Of a DNA stretch of 64,000 nucleotides, positions 15,022 to 23,156 are shown one piece after another. The notes beneath the pieces are model-generated. The model was given only the letters and a program-made list of their open reading frames with translations, did not search any database and was not told the origin of the DNA. Positions within the stretch are counted from its first letter, which is position 1. Each line of letters begins with the position of its first letter. The position numbers and the translations under genes were made by a program. The stretch comes from Methylomonas sp. LW13 (GTDB lineage: Bacteria > Pseudomonadota > Gammaproteobacteria > Methylococcales > Methylomonadaceae), in the NCBI RefSeq assembly GCF_016865255.1, contig NZ_CP033381.1:1178001-1242000 (forward strand). The letters are read 5' to 3'.

Positions 15022-15645
15022 TTACCACGCGGGCGAATTAAGTCCGGCCAACCAGCGGGCACGTAATTGCTCACGATGAATATACAGCCATTGAATGGCA
15101 AGGATGGGGATGCCGGATTCGATCTTGCCGTCTTCCAGCATTTGAAATGCCTCGTCGAATTTGACGGCTGTGACGCGGATGTCTTCATCTTCCTCGTCCA
15201 GGCCGTGAATGCCGCCGACCCGGCTGCTATCGACCCGGCCACAGAACAGGGTAATCCACTCCGATGAGCCGCCTGGGGTGGTGAAGAACTGTTTGATTTC
15301 GATCAGTTCTAAAATCTCGCAGCCGGCTTCCTCGCGCGCTTCGCGATAAGCGACTTCGTCAGCGGTTTCACCCGCTTCAATCGCACCGGCCACAATTTCC
15401 AGCTGCCATGCCCGCTCCGGTTGCAGGACTGCGCCGACTCGGAACTGTTCTATCAATACCACTTCGTCGCGGTCCGGATCGTATAGCAGCACGGCCACGC
15501 AATTGCCGCGGCGGAATAGTTCGCGCTTTAACGGGGGACTCCAACCGCCGTTGAACAGCGTGTGTTTCAGGGTGTATTGCTCCAGCCGGAAAAAGCCTTC
15601 ATACACTACCTGCGTATCCAGTATCTGAAATTGTTTGTCGCTCAT
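15022..15645 (-). CDS. nudF: Nudix hydrolase, ADP-ribose pyrophosphatase type
   Basis: A 207-residue protein with a full Nudix box, GAIEAGETADEVAYREAREEAG, which coordinates Mg2+ for pyrophosphate cleavage. The preceding block (VYEGFFRLEQYTLKHTLFNGGWSPPLKRELFRRG...VLLYDP) and the proline/GSSEW motif after the box are characteristic of ADP-ribose pyrophosphatases (NudF/TrgB). It would hydrolyse ADP-ribose to AMP and ribose-5-phosphate in the cytoplasm. The start at 15645 overlaps the stop of the upstream sugar dehydrogenase (ATGA), so the two are co-translated; a longer reading to 15765 lies inside that gene and is rejected. Confidence 0.92.
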   Translation of the reverse strand: MSDKQFQILDTQVVYEGFFRLEQYTLKHTLFNGGWSPPLKRELFRRGNCVAVLLYDPDRDEVVLIEQFRVGAVLQPERAWQLEIVAGAIEAGETADEVAYREAREEAGCEILELIEIKQFFTTPGGSSEWITLFCGRVDSSRVGGIHGLDEEDEDIRVTAVKFDEAFQMLEDGKIESGIPILAIQWLYIHREQLRARWLAGLNSPAW

Positions 15646-16751
15646 CGGCCGTAGCTTACCCGGTAGATGACGCCCAAACTGTCGTCGCTGATCAATAAGC
15701 TGCCGTCCGGCATTTGCAGAATGTCGTTCGGCCGTCCCAGTACTTGGCCGTCCGCTGTCAGCCAACCGCTGATGAAGGGTAGTTCGTTATAGGCTTGGCC
15801 TTCGCGGAATTTGACCACATTGACCTGGTAACCTTGCGGTACAGTGCGGTTCCAAGAGCCATGTTGGGCGACGAATAGCTGCCGGAAATAAGTGTCCGGA
15901 AATTGTTTGCCGGTATAAAAACGCATACCGAGCGGGGCGATGTGGGCTTTATATTTCCAGGCAGGCGCTTTAAATTTGTAGCATTGTTTATCGCCGATAT
16001 ACTCCGGGTCGGCAAGGGTGCCGGCGTGGCAATAAGGGAAACCGAAATGCTCGCCTTTTTGATTCCATTCGTTCAATTCGTCGGGCGGTAAGTCGTCGCC
16101 CAGATAGTCGCGGCCGTTGTCATTGAAAAACAGATGGCCGCTACGGGTTTCCCAATCGAAACCCACCGTGTTGCGAATGCCGCGAGCCAGGATTTCCATA
16201 TCGCTGCCATCCGGGTCCATGCGAATCAGCGAGCCGTAAATCGGTTTGTCCGGGTCGCAGACGTTACAAGGCGCGCCGACGGCGGTGTATAACTTGCCGT
16301 CGGGTCCGAAGCGCAAATATTTCCAGCCATGGTGGCGGTCGGAGGGAAACTGGTCGAATACTGTGACCGCTTTGGGCGGGCTGGCCAAACGCTGGCCAAC
16401 CTCGTCGAAACGAATGATGCGGTGAATTTCAGCGACATATAACGTGCCGTCTTTGTAAGCCACGCCATTGGGTAGATTGAGCTGTTGAATGATCAGATAT
16501 TTTTGTTCGGCAACACCGTCGCCATCCTTATCCTGTACCGCATAGACGCTGCCTTGCCGGGAACCGACATAGACCACGCCATTGTCGCCCAGCGCCATTT
16601 GCCGGGCGTTGGGAACGTCGTCGGCGAATATTCTGATATTAAAACCCGGCGGCAGACGTAATTGTTTTAGCACGGCCTCTTGTTCGGGGGTGGCTGCCAG
16701 ACATAGCTGTGTAGCGGCAAACAGCATCAATAGCGACTTTATAATTCTCAT
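15642..16751 (-). CDS. PQQ-dependent sugar/aldose dehydrogenase-like beta-propeller (sorbosone dehydrogenase family)
   Basis: A 369-residue exported protein: Sec signal MRIIKSLLMLFAATQLCLA, then a six-bladed propeller of the soluble glucose/aldose-sorbosone dehydrogenase type. Recognisable elements are LPPGFNIRIFADDVPNARQM, SDRHHGWKYLRFGPDGKLY, GIRNTVGFDW, LFFNDNGRD and the closing GRPNDILQMPDGSLLISDD. A CNVC pair may bind metal or form a disulfide. It would oxidise an aldose or related alcohol in the periplasm with PQQ. Start 16751 is chosen for GAGGG about 9 nt upstream; the reading to 16790 lacks one. It overlaps nudF by 4 nt, an unusual pairing. The substrate cannot be told. Confidence 0.85.
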   Translation of the reverse strand: MRIIKSLLMLFAATQLCLAATPEQEAVLKQLRLPPGFNIRIFADDVPNARQMALGDNGVVYVGSRQGSVYAVQDKDGDGVAEQKYLIIQQLNLPNGVAYKDGTLYVAEIHRIIRFDEVGQRLASPPKAVTVFDQFPSDRHHGWKYLRFGPDGKLYTAVGAPCNVCDPDKPIYGSLIRMDPDGSDMEILARGIRNTVGFDWETRSGHLFFNDNGRDYLGDDLPPDELNEWNQKGEHFGFPYCHAGTLADPEYIGDKQCYKFKAPAWKYKAHIAPLGMRFYTGKQFPDTYFRQLFVAQHGSWNRTVPQGYQVNVVKFREGQAYNELPFISGWLTADGQVLGRPNDILQMPDGSLLISDDSLGVIYRVSYGR

Positions 16752-16798
16752 TTTTATGTCCCTCAAGTAAACTTTGGCAGATGTTAACACTCTATAGC

Positions 16799-16827
16799 CT
16801 TGAATTTAATCTTTGGGCTCCCCAGAT
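16799..16827 (+). promoter_or_regulatory. Sigma-32 (heat-shock) promoter of htpX
   Basis: CTTGAAT (16799-16805) and CCCCAGAT (16820-16827), separated by 14 bp, match the RpoH consensus CTTGAAA-N11..16-CCCCATNT closely. The site lies 37 bp before the htpX start, where a heat-shock promoter is expected. Transcription would start near 16834. Confidence 0.75.
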
Positions 16828-16863
16828 TAAACCCACTTTATAACAACACAGGAAAGTTACGCC

Positions 16864-17739
16864 ATGATGAGAATAGTGCTGTTTTTGGCCACTAACGTGG
16901 CCATTATGATTGCGATCAGCATCATATTTAGTGTATTTGGCTTACAAGGCGCACTCGATGCTCAGGGCGTCAACTTGAACATCGAAGGCCTGCTGGCTAT
17001 GTCCGCAGTGATTGGGATGACCGGTTCGATTGTTTCCTTGTTCATGTCTAAATGGTCTGCGAAAAGCGCGATGGGCGTGCATGTCATCGAGCAGCCGCAA
17101 AATCAAACCGAGCAATGGTTGATCAGCGTGGTTGAACGCCAAGCCCGGCAAGCCGGTATCGGAATGCCGGAAGTGGGGATTTTCGATGCCCCGCAAGCCA
17201 ACGCCTTCGCTACTGGCGCCAGCAGAGACAACGCCTTGGTGGCCGTCAGCACCGGTTTGCTGCGCAGCATGAGTGCCGATGAAGTGGAGGCGGTGGTCGG
17301 TCACGAGATCAGTCACGTTGCCAATGGTGACATGATTACCATGGCCTTGATGCAAGGGGTGGTGAATACCTTTGTCTACTTCTTCGCAACCATCATTGGC
17401 TATGTGGTGGATCGCGTGGTGTTCAAAACCGAACGTGGTTACGGTCCGGCCTACTATGTGACGCAAATGGTGGCGCAAATTGCCTTGTCGATTTTGGCGT
17501 CCATGCTGGTGATGTGGTTCTCGCGTTACCGCGAATTCCGTGCCGATGAGGGTGGGGCTAACCTGGCCGGCAGGCAGAAAATGATCGGCGCCTTGCGTGC
17601 CTTACAACGTTCGCATGAGCCTGCTGAATTGCCCGGCGAATTGGCGGCATTTGGTATCAACGGTGGTGGCGTACAACGCTTGTTTATGAGCCATCCGCCT
17701 TTGGAAGAACGCATCGCCGCCTTGCAAAACATGCGTTAG
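16864..17739 (+). CDS. htpX: HtpX membrane zinc metalloprotease
   Basis: A 291-residue inner-membrane protease of peptidase family M48. Two N-terminal membrane helices (about 3-25 and 42-62) precede the zinc motif HEISH (H147, E148, H151). Two more helices follow around 160-225, with the third zinc ligand in FRADEGGANLAG. It degrades damaged membrane proteins alongside FtsH during heat and envelope stress. A good ribosome site (AGGAAAG, 16850-16856) supports the start; ATG 16867 is the second codon pair. A sigma-32 promoter lies upstream and a strong terminator downstream (17751-17781), so it is a monocistronic stress gene. Confidence 0.96.
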   Translation: MMRIVLFLATNVAIMIAISIIFSVFGLQGALDAQGVNLNIEGLLAMSAVIGMTGSIVSLFMSKWSAKSAMGVHVIEQPQNQTEQWLISVVERQARQAGIGMPEVGIFDAPQANAFATGASRDNALVAVSTGLLRSMSADEVEAVVGHEISHVANGDMITMALMQGVVNTFVYFFATIIGYVVDRVVFKTERGYGPAYYVTQMVAQIALSILASMLVMWFSRYREFRADEGGANLAGRQKMIGALRALQRSHEPAELPGELAAFGINGGGVQRLFMSHPPLEERIAALQNMR

Positions 17740-17750
17740 AACGCTCCCTT

Positions 17751-17781
17751 GCCGCGCCGGGTCAACCGGCGCGGCTTTTTT
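17751..17781 (+). terminator. Rho-independent terminator after htpX
   Basis: A perfect 10-bp GC-rich stem (GCCGCGCCGG / CCGGCGCGGC) with a GTCAA loop is followed by six T residues. It ends one base before the ATG of the next gene, leaving no room for a separate leader. Confidence 0.93.
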
Positions 17782-18009
17782 ATGGCTAATCAATTCATTC
17801 GCTTCAAGTTGGATCTCAGTTACGACCAATATTTGGCCGTTTATCAAGGCGTCGCCAAAACCGTGGTGACGATTGCCGATGACGGCCGGCGCATCGTCTT
17901 TCCCGCGGGCAATATTCAGCGGTATCTAAGCAAATCCGGCATCCAGGGCCATTTTGAAATGGAGTTGGGGGCGGGCAATAAGTTTGTCGGCATCAAAAAG
18001 CTGGCGTGA
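17782..18009 (+). CDS. DUF2835-family small protein
   Basis: A 75-residue protein beginning MANQFIRFKLDLSYDQYLAVYQGVAKTVVT, matching the small DUF2835 family found in gammaproteobacteria (function unknown). There is no signal peptide or membrane segment. The ATG follows directly on the T-run of the htpX terminator, so no ribosome site precedes it. The frame stays open upstream through the terminator stem to 17749 (TTG), so a read-through or N-terminally extended form cannot be excluded. Confidence 0.85.
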   Translation: MANQFIRFKLDLSYDQYLAVYQGVAKTVVTIADDGRRIVFPAGNIQRYLSKSGIQGHFEMELGAGNKFVGIKKLA

Positions 18010-18182
18010 CGGCTTAAATCTTAGCCATGTTCGCGTTAATCGTTGATGTCGTCCCGGCGGACTGGCGGGACCAGGAAACCACCGAGTGCGCTGGATTTCG
18101 GCAATCCATGCCAATGACGGCGTTGACGATCCTTCAATGGCTAACGCAAACATTGCTTAAATCTTTCCGCTATCCCCTCAAG
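18010..18182. repeat. Decayed dispersed repeat between DUF2835 and sigma-factor genes
   Basis: No gene is seen. The outer parts mirror each other loosely (CTTAAATCTTAGCCAT near 18014 against ATGGCTAACG... TTGCTTAAATC near 18137-18167). The middle resembles the 'CGTCATT..ATGGATTGCCG..ATCCAG' intergenic repeats common in proteobacteria. A related fragment occurs near 51187-51215. Confidence 0.45.
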
Positions 18183-18692
18183 TTAACCATCATCCAAGTT
18201 CGCGCCGGCCAACATGCGTCCGGTTTGGTACAGCACCCGCTCGACCTGGCGCTCCGAGATCTGTAATTCGGCGGCAATGTGCTGATGGCGCTTGCCGTCT
18301 AGCCGACGCAAGCACCAGATTTGCCGATTGAGCGCGGGTAAGCCGCGCAGCCAGTTTTCGGCTGCCAACCATTGCTGCTCGCCTTGCACCATCCGCTCAG
18401 GTAAAGGACAGGGACATTGCCAGTCCTGGTCCAACGCCCCGCCGTCCCGTGCTTGTTGCCGGGCTTGGCTGCGCAGATAATCCAAAGCCAGATTGCCCGC
18501 CACCCGGTACAGAAATGCCCGGCAATTGGTGATGGCATCCTGCCCTGCATAGTAGGCAATATGCAAAAAGGTATCTTGCAGCAAGTCGGCTGCCGCCTCC
18601 CGGCAATTGACCTGGCGCAGCAGAAATTGCTGTAGCTCGGTTTGGTGGCGTAAATACGCGGCAGTTAAGGGTGGATAATGATCGTTCAACAT
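18183..18692 (-). CDS. ECF sigma factor, FecI type (module A, distal)
   Basis: A 169-residue ECF sigma factor. Region 2 is seen in AADLLQDTFLHIAYYAGQDAITNCRAFLYRVAGNLALDYLR and region 4 helix-turn-helix in QHIAAELQISERQVERVLYQ. FecI-type sigmas direct transcription of TonB-dependent receptor genes in response to a ligand signal relayed by FecR. It lacks an adjacent FecR; instead it follows TonB receptor 1 on the same strand after a 447-bp gap holding a REP pair. It is a close paralogue of the sigma gene at 25073-25582, with similarity extending into the upstream sequence, so the gene and its leader were duplicated. Confidence 0.92.
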   Translation of the reverse strand: MLNDHYPPLTAAYLRHQTELQQFLLRQVNCREAAADLLQDTFLHIAYYAGQDAITNCRAFLYRVAGNLALDYLRSQARQQARDGGALDQDWQCPCPLPERMVQGEQQWLAAENWLRGLPALNRQIWCLRRLDGKRHQHIAAELQISERQVERVLYQTGRMLAGANLDDG

Positions 18693-19139
18693 TGGGCATG
18701 CCTAATTTTGCCGCATTTATAGCTGTACGTTGACGCGCGTGAGCACCGAGCAACGCTATTCGCTTGGTGAGCAAGCCACCGGTAACCTAACAGCGATTTA
18801 AAAATGATCCCTTCCTGATGAGTAATCAGTAGGGTGGATAAGCCGTGCGCATCCACCAAGATTGCCGGATAATTTTCTTTTTTGCGGGTTGGGGTGAGGT
18901 AACGAACCCCAACACGACAACCGTTGAACCACCAGCCAAACGTCAAAGCGAGACATCGCGACCCAAAAAATTATCAGCAAGGAGCAACGGGCAAACCGGT
19001 CGAAAATGTTGGGGTTCGTTACCTCACCCCAACCTACCAAAACCCAACTTACCAAGTTACGCAAACCCAACGTACAAGGTTAAAATTTCATTGTAATTTT
19101 AATGAAAACAATGAAAATTAAGCATTTAAGCCAATAAAT
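18693..19139. other. Intergenic region with REP pair and GTAGGGTGGAT repeat
   Basis: No gene is seen. Contents: a fragment GTAGGGTGGATAAGCC...ATCCACC at about 18830-18858, a common dispersed intergenic type, and an inverted REP pair (18887-19038, annotated separately). An AT-rich leader follows next to the TonB receptor stop. Confidence 0.7.
18887..19038. repeat. REP pair (BIME-like) 1
   Basis: Two inverted copies of a palindromic unit. The left (18887-18914) reads GGTTGGGGTGAGG..ACGAACCCCAACA and the right (19008-19038) TGTTGGGGTTCGT..CCTCACCCCAACC. Each unit has GTTGGGG/CCCCAAC arms around an asymmetric loop. About 95 bp lies between, with a conserved ACGACAACCGTTGA start. The same structure occurs at 26515, 27157 and 29929 and as a single unit at 25749. 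These are the likely substrates of the RAYT transposase at 25989. Confidence 0.9.
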
Positions 19140-21521
19140 TTAATACTCTACCCTGATCGATCCCATAAAGTTTCTTGGCATTCCAACTTCAATATCTGAG
19201 CGATCTTGTGAAGCGGGATAATAGGTTTTGTCCATAAGATTATTGACATTCAGTTGAGCAGTTAAATGACTTTTTCCTACTTTCCATCCATAACTGCTTA
19301 ACAAATTGACCGTGGCATATCCAGGTAATATCGCTGTGCTCGAGTCATTATTAGTATTTCTAGCACCTCTAGCAATAACGCCACCGCCAAATTTCAAGCC
19401 TTGGAGAACGCCTGATTGAAGCTCATAAGTAGTAAATATGCTGCCACCGTGCAATGGCACTCCCTGAAAACGTCTGCCTAATTGGCCTGCACTGCCAACA
19501 GTTACGGAAGCGTCAGGGGTATAAGCATAAGCTCCAATAATATTCCATCCCGGTAATATCTCGCCTTTTAGATCTAGTTCTAAGCCTGCGCTTCTTGCTT
19601 CGCCAATCGCAAGAGAAAATCCTGGATGATCTGGATCAGATATAGCAACATTTTGTTTTGTTAAATCAAACCACGCGAGCGTTCCAAGAAACCTTTTATG
19701 GAATAGCTCGGTTTTTATACCTAATTCCCATTGTTGAGCGCTTGTTGGAGATAAGAATTTACCTCCGAATCCAGTTCCATTTACACCGCTGAAGTTTTCT
19801 GTATAGCTACCATAAAAACTAAGTTCAGGAATCGGCTGCCAAACAATGCCGCCTCTTGGCACTAAGCTATCCTGTCTTGGTTCTTTGGTAGACTGTCCAT
19901 TAAAGTTACTGCTCGATTCAGTGCTGTCATATCTCATACCACCCAGAATTTGGATGTTATAAGGAAGCTTAATTTGATCTTGGAAATAGAGACCAAACCA
20001 ATCCTGAATGCCAGAGTATTTTATATAATCTGCTGGATTCCCTCTTGCAGTAGCCAAGTCAGGATATTGTGGCTTGTATATATTGATACTATCAAATATA
20101 AATCCTTGGGTTGTATTAATCGAATATCTGTAATGATCGCCACCTAGTAATAAAGTGTGTCCTAATCCTAATGTTTCAAATTTGCCTGTCAAATTTAGAC
20201 TATTAAAATAAACAGGCTGCTTACTAGGGTCTTGAAATTGCACTAATCCAAAGCGTCCCATGTTTCCATTTGCGTCTGGAGAACCGTCTGTATCTGATGC
20301 CACTCCGTCCGTTCCAATCCATTGCGCATTAAACCGATGACTGAGTTTCCAGTTATCGTTAAATGCATGAGACCAATTGATGCCTACCATTGTCCGCTCG
20401 TAATTGTAAGGGTAAGGGTTGCTTGTAAATCTTTCACGGGGTAGGTTTGCAGGGCGGTCGCCAATTGCCGGAATACCTCTGTCATAAACAATATGACCAG
20501 TGTCATATTCCATTTCAAAATTTACTTGAGTTTTTGGGCTTATATTCCAAGTGACAACTGGTGCTAAAAATGTTCTCTCACTATTGACGAAGTCTCTGAA
20601 TGAGTTCGCACTTTTGTAGGCAAGATTAAATCTATATAAAAGCGACTTATCGTCGTTAATTGGTCCCGTTGCATCAACTGTTGTTCGATATAAATCAAAG
20701 GAACCAAATTGTTGTTGCAATGAATAATAAGGAGTTTCAAGCGGTTTCTTTGTCACATAATTAACCATTCCACCAGGGCTGGTTAATCCGTATAAAAGCG
20801 AAGCAGGTCCTTTCAATACCTCAACCCTTTCAGTACTTGCCAAATCTCGACCGCCAGTAACGTAACCGGCAATTGGAAAAGGCATCCCATCGCGATAGTC
20901 TCCTTGTGGATAGTTATCAAAACCTCGCCTTGTCGATGCTTCTAAAAAATCACCCGATCCGCCACTACGGTAAACACCGCTAACATAATCCAGCGCATCG
21001 TTTGGTCTAATGCCTTGAATATCTTCTAACACCTGTTTAGGCACGACTTGTATCGAATAAGGTGTTTCCATAATCGGCGTATCAGTCTTGGTCGCTGTAG
21101 ACGCATTGGGCAAACTGTAATCTGGATTATAAGGATCGGTCGAATCATAAACCGCCTTCCCAGCAACCGTCACCGCCGGCAAAGTCGTCGTCGCATTGCT
21201 TCCGATTTCAGCCGCTTTAACTGCCACCGCATCCTCCGCCGTAAAGGTATAGGTCAACCCCGTGCCGGCCAGTAACTTTTGCAAGGCTTCCCGCGCGGTA
21301 AAGTCACCTTGAATGCCGCTGGTTTGCTTGCCTTTCAGCGCGTCACCATCACTAAAGATTTGGATGTGGGTTTCCGCTGCCAGTGCTTTTAATGCATCAC
21401 TCATGCTTTGCGGGGCAATGCTCAGGTGGTGAGTTTGTTGTTCGGCAAGCGCTGCGCCGGTTGCAGACAGGATTGCCAGTGCCAGCAGGCTGCGACGCGG
21501 TTTCCATGTGAATTTTTTCAT
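19140..21521 (-). CDS. TonB-dependent siderophore-type receptor 1 with STN signalling domain
   Basis: A 793-residue outer-membrane receptor. After a Sec signal (to about residue 26) comes an STN domain (~30-105, SIAPQSMSDALKALAAETH...LAGTGLTYTF) that contacts FecR for surface signalling. A TonB box region, the plug (TPIMETPYSIQVVPK..., ERVEVLKGPASLLYGLTSPGGMVNYVTKKP) and a 22-strand barrel ending in MGSIRVEY-stop follow. It would import a ferric siderophore or similar ligand. The STN and linker are GC-rich like the neighbours, while the barrel (19140 to ~21050) is clearly AT-rich. Short blocks are nearly identical to receptor 2. It belongs to module A with FecR 23157 and sigma 24264 upstream. 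The ligand cannot be predicted. Confidence 0.95.
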   Translation of the reverse strand: MKKFTWKPRRSLLALAILSATGAALAEQQTHHLSIAPQSMSDALKALAAETHIQIFSDGDALKGKQTSGIQGDFTAREALQKLLAGTGLTYTFTAEDAVAVKAAEIGSNATTTLPAVTVAGKAVYDSTDPYNPDYSLPNASTATKTDTPIMETPYSIQVVPKQVLEDIQGIRPNDALDYVSGVYRSGGSGDFLEASTRRGFDNYPQGDYRDGMPFPIAGYVTGGRDLASTERVEVLKGPASLLYGLTSPGGMVNYVTKKPLETPYYSLQQQFGSFDLYRTTVDATGPINDDKSLLYRFNLAYKSANSFRDFVNSERTFLAPVVTWNISPKTQVNFEMEYDTGHIVYDRGIPAIGDRPANLPRERFTSNPYPYNYERTMVGINWSHAFNDNWKLSHRFNAQWIGTDGVASDTDGSPDANGNMGRFGLVQFQDPSKQPVYFNSLNLTGKFETLGLGHTLLLGGDHYRYSINTTQGFIFDSINIYKPQYPDLATARGNPADYIKYSGIQDWFGLYFQDQIKLPYNIQILGGMRYDSTESSSNFNGQSTKEPRQDSLVPRGGIVWQPIPELSFYGSYTENFSGVNGTGFGGKFLSPTSAQQWELGIKTELFHKRFLGTLAWFDLTKQNVAISDPDHPGFSLAIGEARSAGLELDLKGEILPGWNIIGAYAYTPDASVTVGSAGQLGRRFQGVPLHGGSIFTTYELQSGVLQGLKFGGGVIARGARNTNNDSSTAILPGYATVNLLSSYGWKVGKSHLTAQLNVNNLMDKTYYPASQDRSDIEVGMPRNFMGSIRVEY

Positions 21522-21574
21522 TATTGATCCTCTGATTGCTGAAAGGTCTGTGCCGTTTATTCCGGCTCATAAAG

Positions 21575-21588
21575 TAAGACAGCTCAGC
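21575..21588 (-). promoter_or_regulatory. Candidate sigma-FecI promoter element upstream of TonB receptor 1
   Basis: On the minus strand GCTGAG-CTGTCTTA lies 54 bp before the receptor ATG. Nearly the same string, GCTCAA-CTGTCTTA, lies at 24245-24258 between the sigma gene and fecR of the same module. Iron-starvation sigma factors often use a CGTC/TGTC-type -10 box, so this may be the -10 element. No -35 box was assigned with confidence. Confidence 0.4.
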
Positions 21589-21703
21589 GTCGAAAATCTG
21601 GTCAGCTTGGGAGAAGGTTTTTGCAAATTTTTTTCGATAGATGCTCTCTAAGGCCTGTGTTAAGATAATTTTGTGTGCATATGTGATGGCAATTTAACGA
21701 ATC

Positions 21704-22129
21704 ATGAGAGTCGTAATCGATACCAATGTATTGGTAGCAGGGCTGATAGGAAAGACAGGGCCGAATCGGGAAATCTTGCGGCGCTGTCTTGAAGGGGATT
21801 TACAGCCCTTTGTTGGCAACGCGCTTTATCTTGAATACCAAGATTTACTCAATCGTGAACATATCCAAGCATTATGCAATCAAACATCGGTTTCTTTGAT
21901 GGCGTTTCTTGATGGCTTTGCGAGTGTCTGTACCTCTGTGGACGCGCGTTATCTTTGGCGGCCGAATTTGCAGGATGAAGCGGATAATCACCTTATTGAA
22001 TTGGCTATTGCCGCACGTGCTTCTTACATTATTACCAACAATTTATCTGACTTCGCCAATGCGGAACTTAGGCACATCGGTTTTGAAGTCGTTACACCGC
22101 AACAGCTATTGAGGTTATTAGAATCATGA
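21704..22129 (+). CDS. PIN-domain ribonuclease toxin (COG1569 type)
   Basis: A 141-residue protein starting MRVVIDTNVLVAGLIG. The PIN fold acidic residues are visible: D6 in VIDTNV, a glutamate in LEYQDLL, aspartates in LQDEADNHLIELA, and the closing TNNLSDF. PIN toxins cut RNA, often initiator tRNA. Its stop overlaps the start of the RHH gene 22126 (ATGA), so the order is toxin first. The pair sits divergently from TonB receptor 1, between it and the module's FecR gene. Confidence 0.9.
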   Translation: MRVVIDTNVLVAGLIGKTGPNREILRRCLEGDLQPFVGNALYLEYQDLLNREHIQALCNQTSVSLMAFLDGFASVCTSVDARYLWRPNLQDEADNHLIELAIAARASYIITNNLSDFANAELRHIGFEVVTPQQLLRLLES

Positions 22130-22344
22130 CTACCTTATCCATTCGTTTACCTGAAGACATGGCGGAAAGATTGAAAGATATTGCCAAAGTTAGAGGCATT
22201 AGCCTTAACAAATTAATGTTTGAGTTTTCCGCACAAGCGCTGGCGGAAGATGAAGCCAGGCAACGGTTTATGGCTGCACAGGTGCGCGGCAATCCGAAAC
22301 AGGCTTTGAAAATGCTCGATGAATTGGATGCTATGGGGCTTTGA
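22126..22344 (+). CDS. Ribbon-helix-helix antitoxin of the PIN toxin
   Basis: A 72-residue protein beginning MTTLSIRLPEDMAERLKDIAKVRGISLNKLMFEF, a CopG/HicB-like ribbon-helix-helix DNA-binding domain. A helical tail (QALKMLDELDAMGL) probably covers the toxin. Coupled to the toxin through the ATGA overlap. Confidence 0.88.
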   Translation: MTTLSIRLPEDMAERLKDIAKVRGISLNKLMFEFSAQALAEDEARQRFMAAQVRGNPKQALKMLDELDAMGL

Positions 22345-22446
22345 TTGATCTTATGTCTAAGCATGTTTTGAAGGCTGTTTAGCGTTTTGACACACCATTT
22401 TATAAAGCTCATACTCATAACTGGTATGACTGGACAGGAGAGATAG

Positions 22447-22692
22447 ATGCATACTTGGCAATTACAAGAGGCGAAGAGCCGATTCAGCGAGGTGGTAGAG
22501 CTCAGCCTGAAAGAAGGCCCACAACTGGTGACTCGACGCGGTGAAGAGGCTGTTGTCATCTTGGCCGTTGACGATTATCGGCGCTTAAGCGGTCAATTGC
22601 CGCGTTTGAAGGACTGCCTGCTCAATGCGCCACGCGGTGAGGCCTTAGTGTTGGAACGATCCACGGAAGTGATTCGGGATCTGGCTTTGTGA
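22447..22692 (+). CDS. Phd/YefM-family antitoxin
   Basis: An 81-residue protein: MHTWQLQEAKSRFSEVVELSLKEGPQLVTRRGEEAVVILAVDDYRRL is the Phd/YefM N-terminal DNA-binding fold ('A+..FSE.V..A...GP..IT+.G.E.VV++...+Y'). The C-terminal part would neutralise the adjacent VapC-like toxin. GGAG lies about 6 nt before the ATG. Its stop overlaps the GTG start of the next gene. Confidence 0.93.
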   Translation: MHTWQLQEAKSRFSEVVELSLKEGPQLVTRRGEEAVVILAVDDYRRLSGQLPRLKDCLLNAPRGEALVLERSTEVIRDLAL

Positions 22693-23105
22693 AATATATG
22701 TTGGATACTTGTGCGCTCTCTGAGCTAGTCAAGAGTAAGCCCGATGCCAAAGTCCTGCAGTGGTTTGAAGCTAGCAAAGCGCACGAGCTTTGTATCAGTG
22801 CGATGACTTTGGCTGAATTGCAGCGTGGTGTTAACCGGTTGCCAGAGTCCAAGCGCCAATCTGAGCTTACGCTCTGGCTACAAGAATTGGAGATCGGTTT
22901 TGAAGATCGGATTTTGGTATTCGACGCCAGGGTTGCAAAGGTGTGGGCGCAAATGACGGTTGAGGCAGAGACACAAGGGAAATCTCTAGCTGCCTTTGAC
23001 TCGATCATTGCCGCGACTGCCCGAGCGCATGGCTGTCGATTAGTTACTCGTAATGTTCGAGACTTCAGCAACGCAGGTATTGAAGCGCTTAATCCTTGGC
23101 TGTAA
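22689..23105 (+). CDS. vapC: VapC/FitB-type PIN toxin
   Basis: A 138-residue PIN-domain ribonuclease. MLDTCALSELVKSKPDAKVLQWFEA gives the first catalytic Asp; E appears in TLAELQRGVNRLP, D in FDSIIAATARAHG and the last in RNVRDFSNAG. This is the FitB/VapC pattern. The GTG start (22689) overlaps the antitoxin stop; ATG 22698 is an alternative. Two complete toxin-antitoxin pairs thus stand back to back (21704-23105) inside the iron module. Confidence 0.93.
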   Translation: MKYMLDTCALSELVKSKPDAKVLQWFEASKAHELCISAMTLAELQRGVNRLPESKRQSELTLWLQELEIGFEDRILVFDARVAKVWAQMTVEAETQGKSLAAFDSIIAATARAHGCRLVTRNVRDFSNAGIEALNPWL

Positions 23106-23156
23106 ACATGATGGGCTGATCAGCCTCTTGGGGCAAGGTGCTGGTTTGTATGCCTG

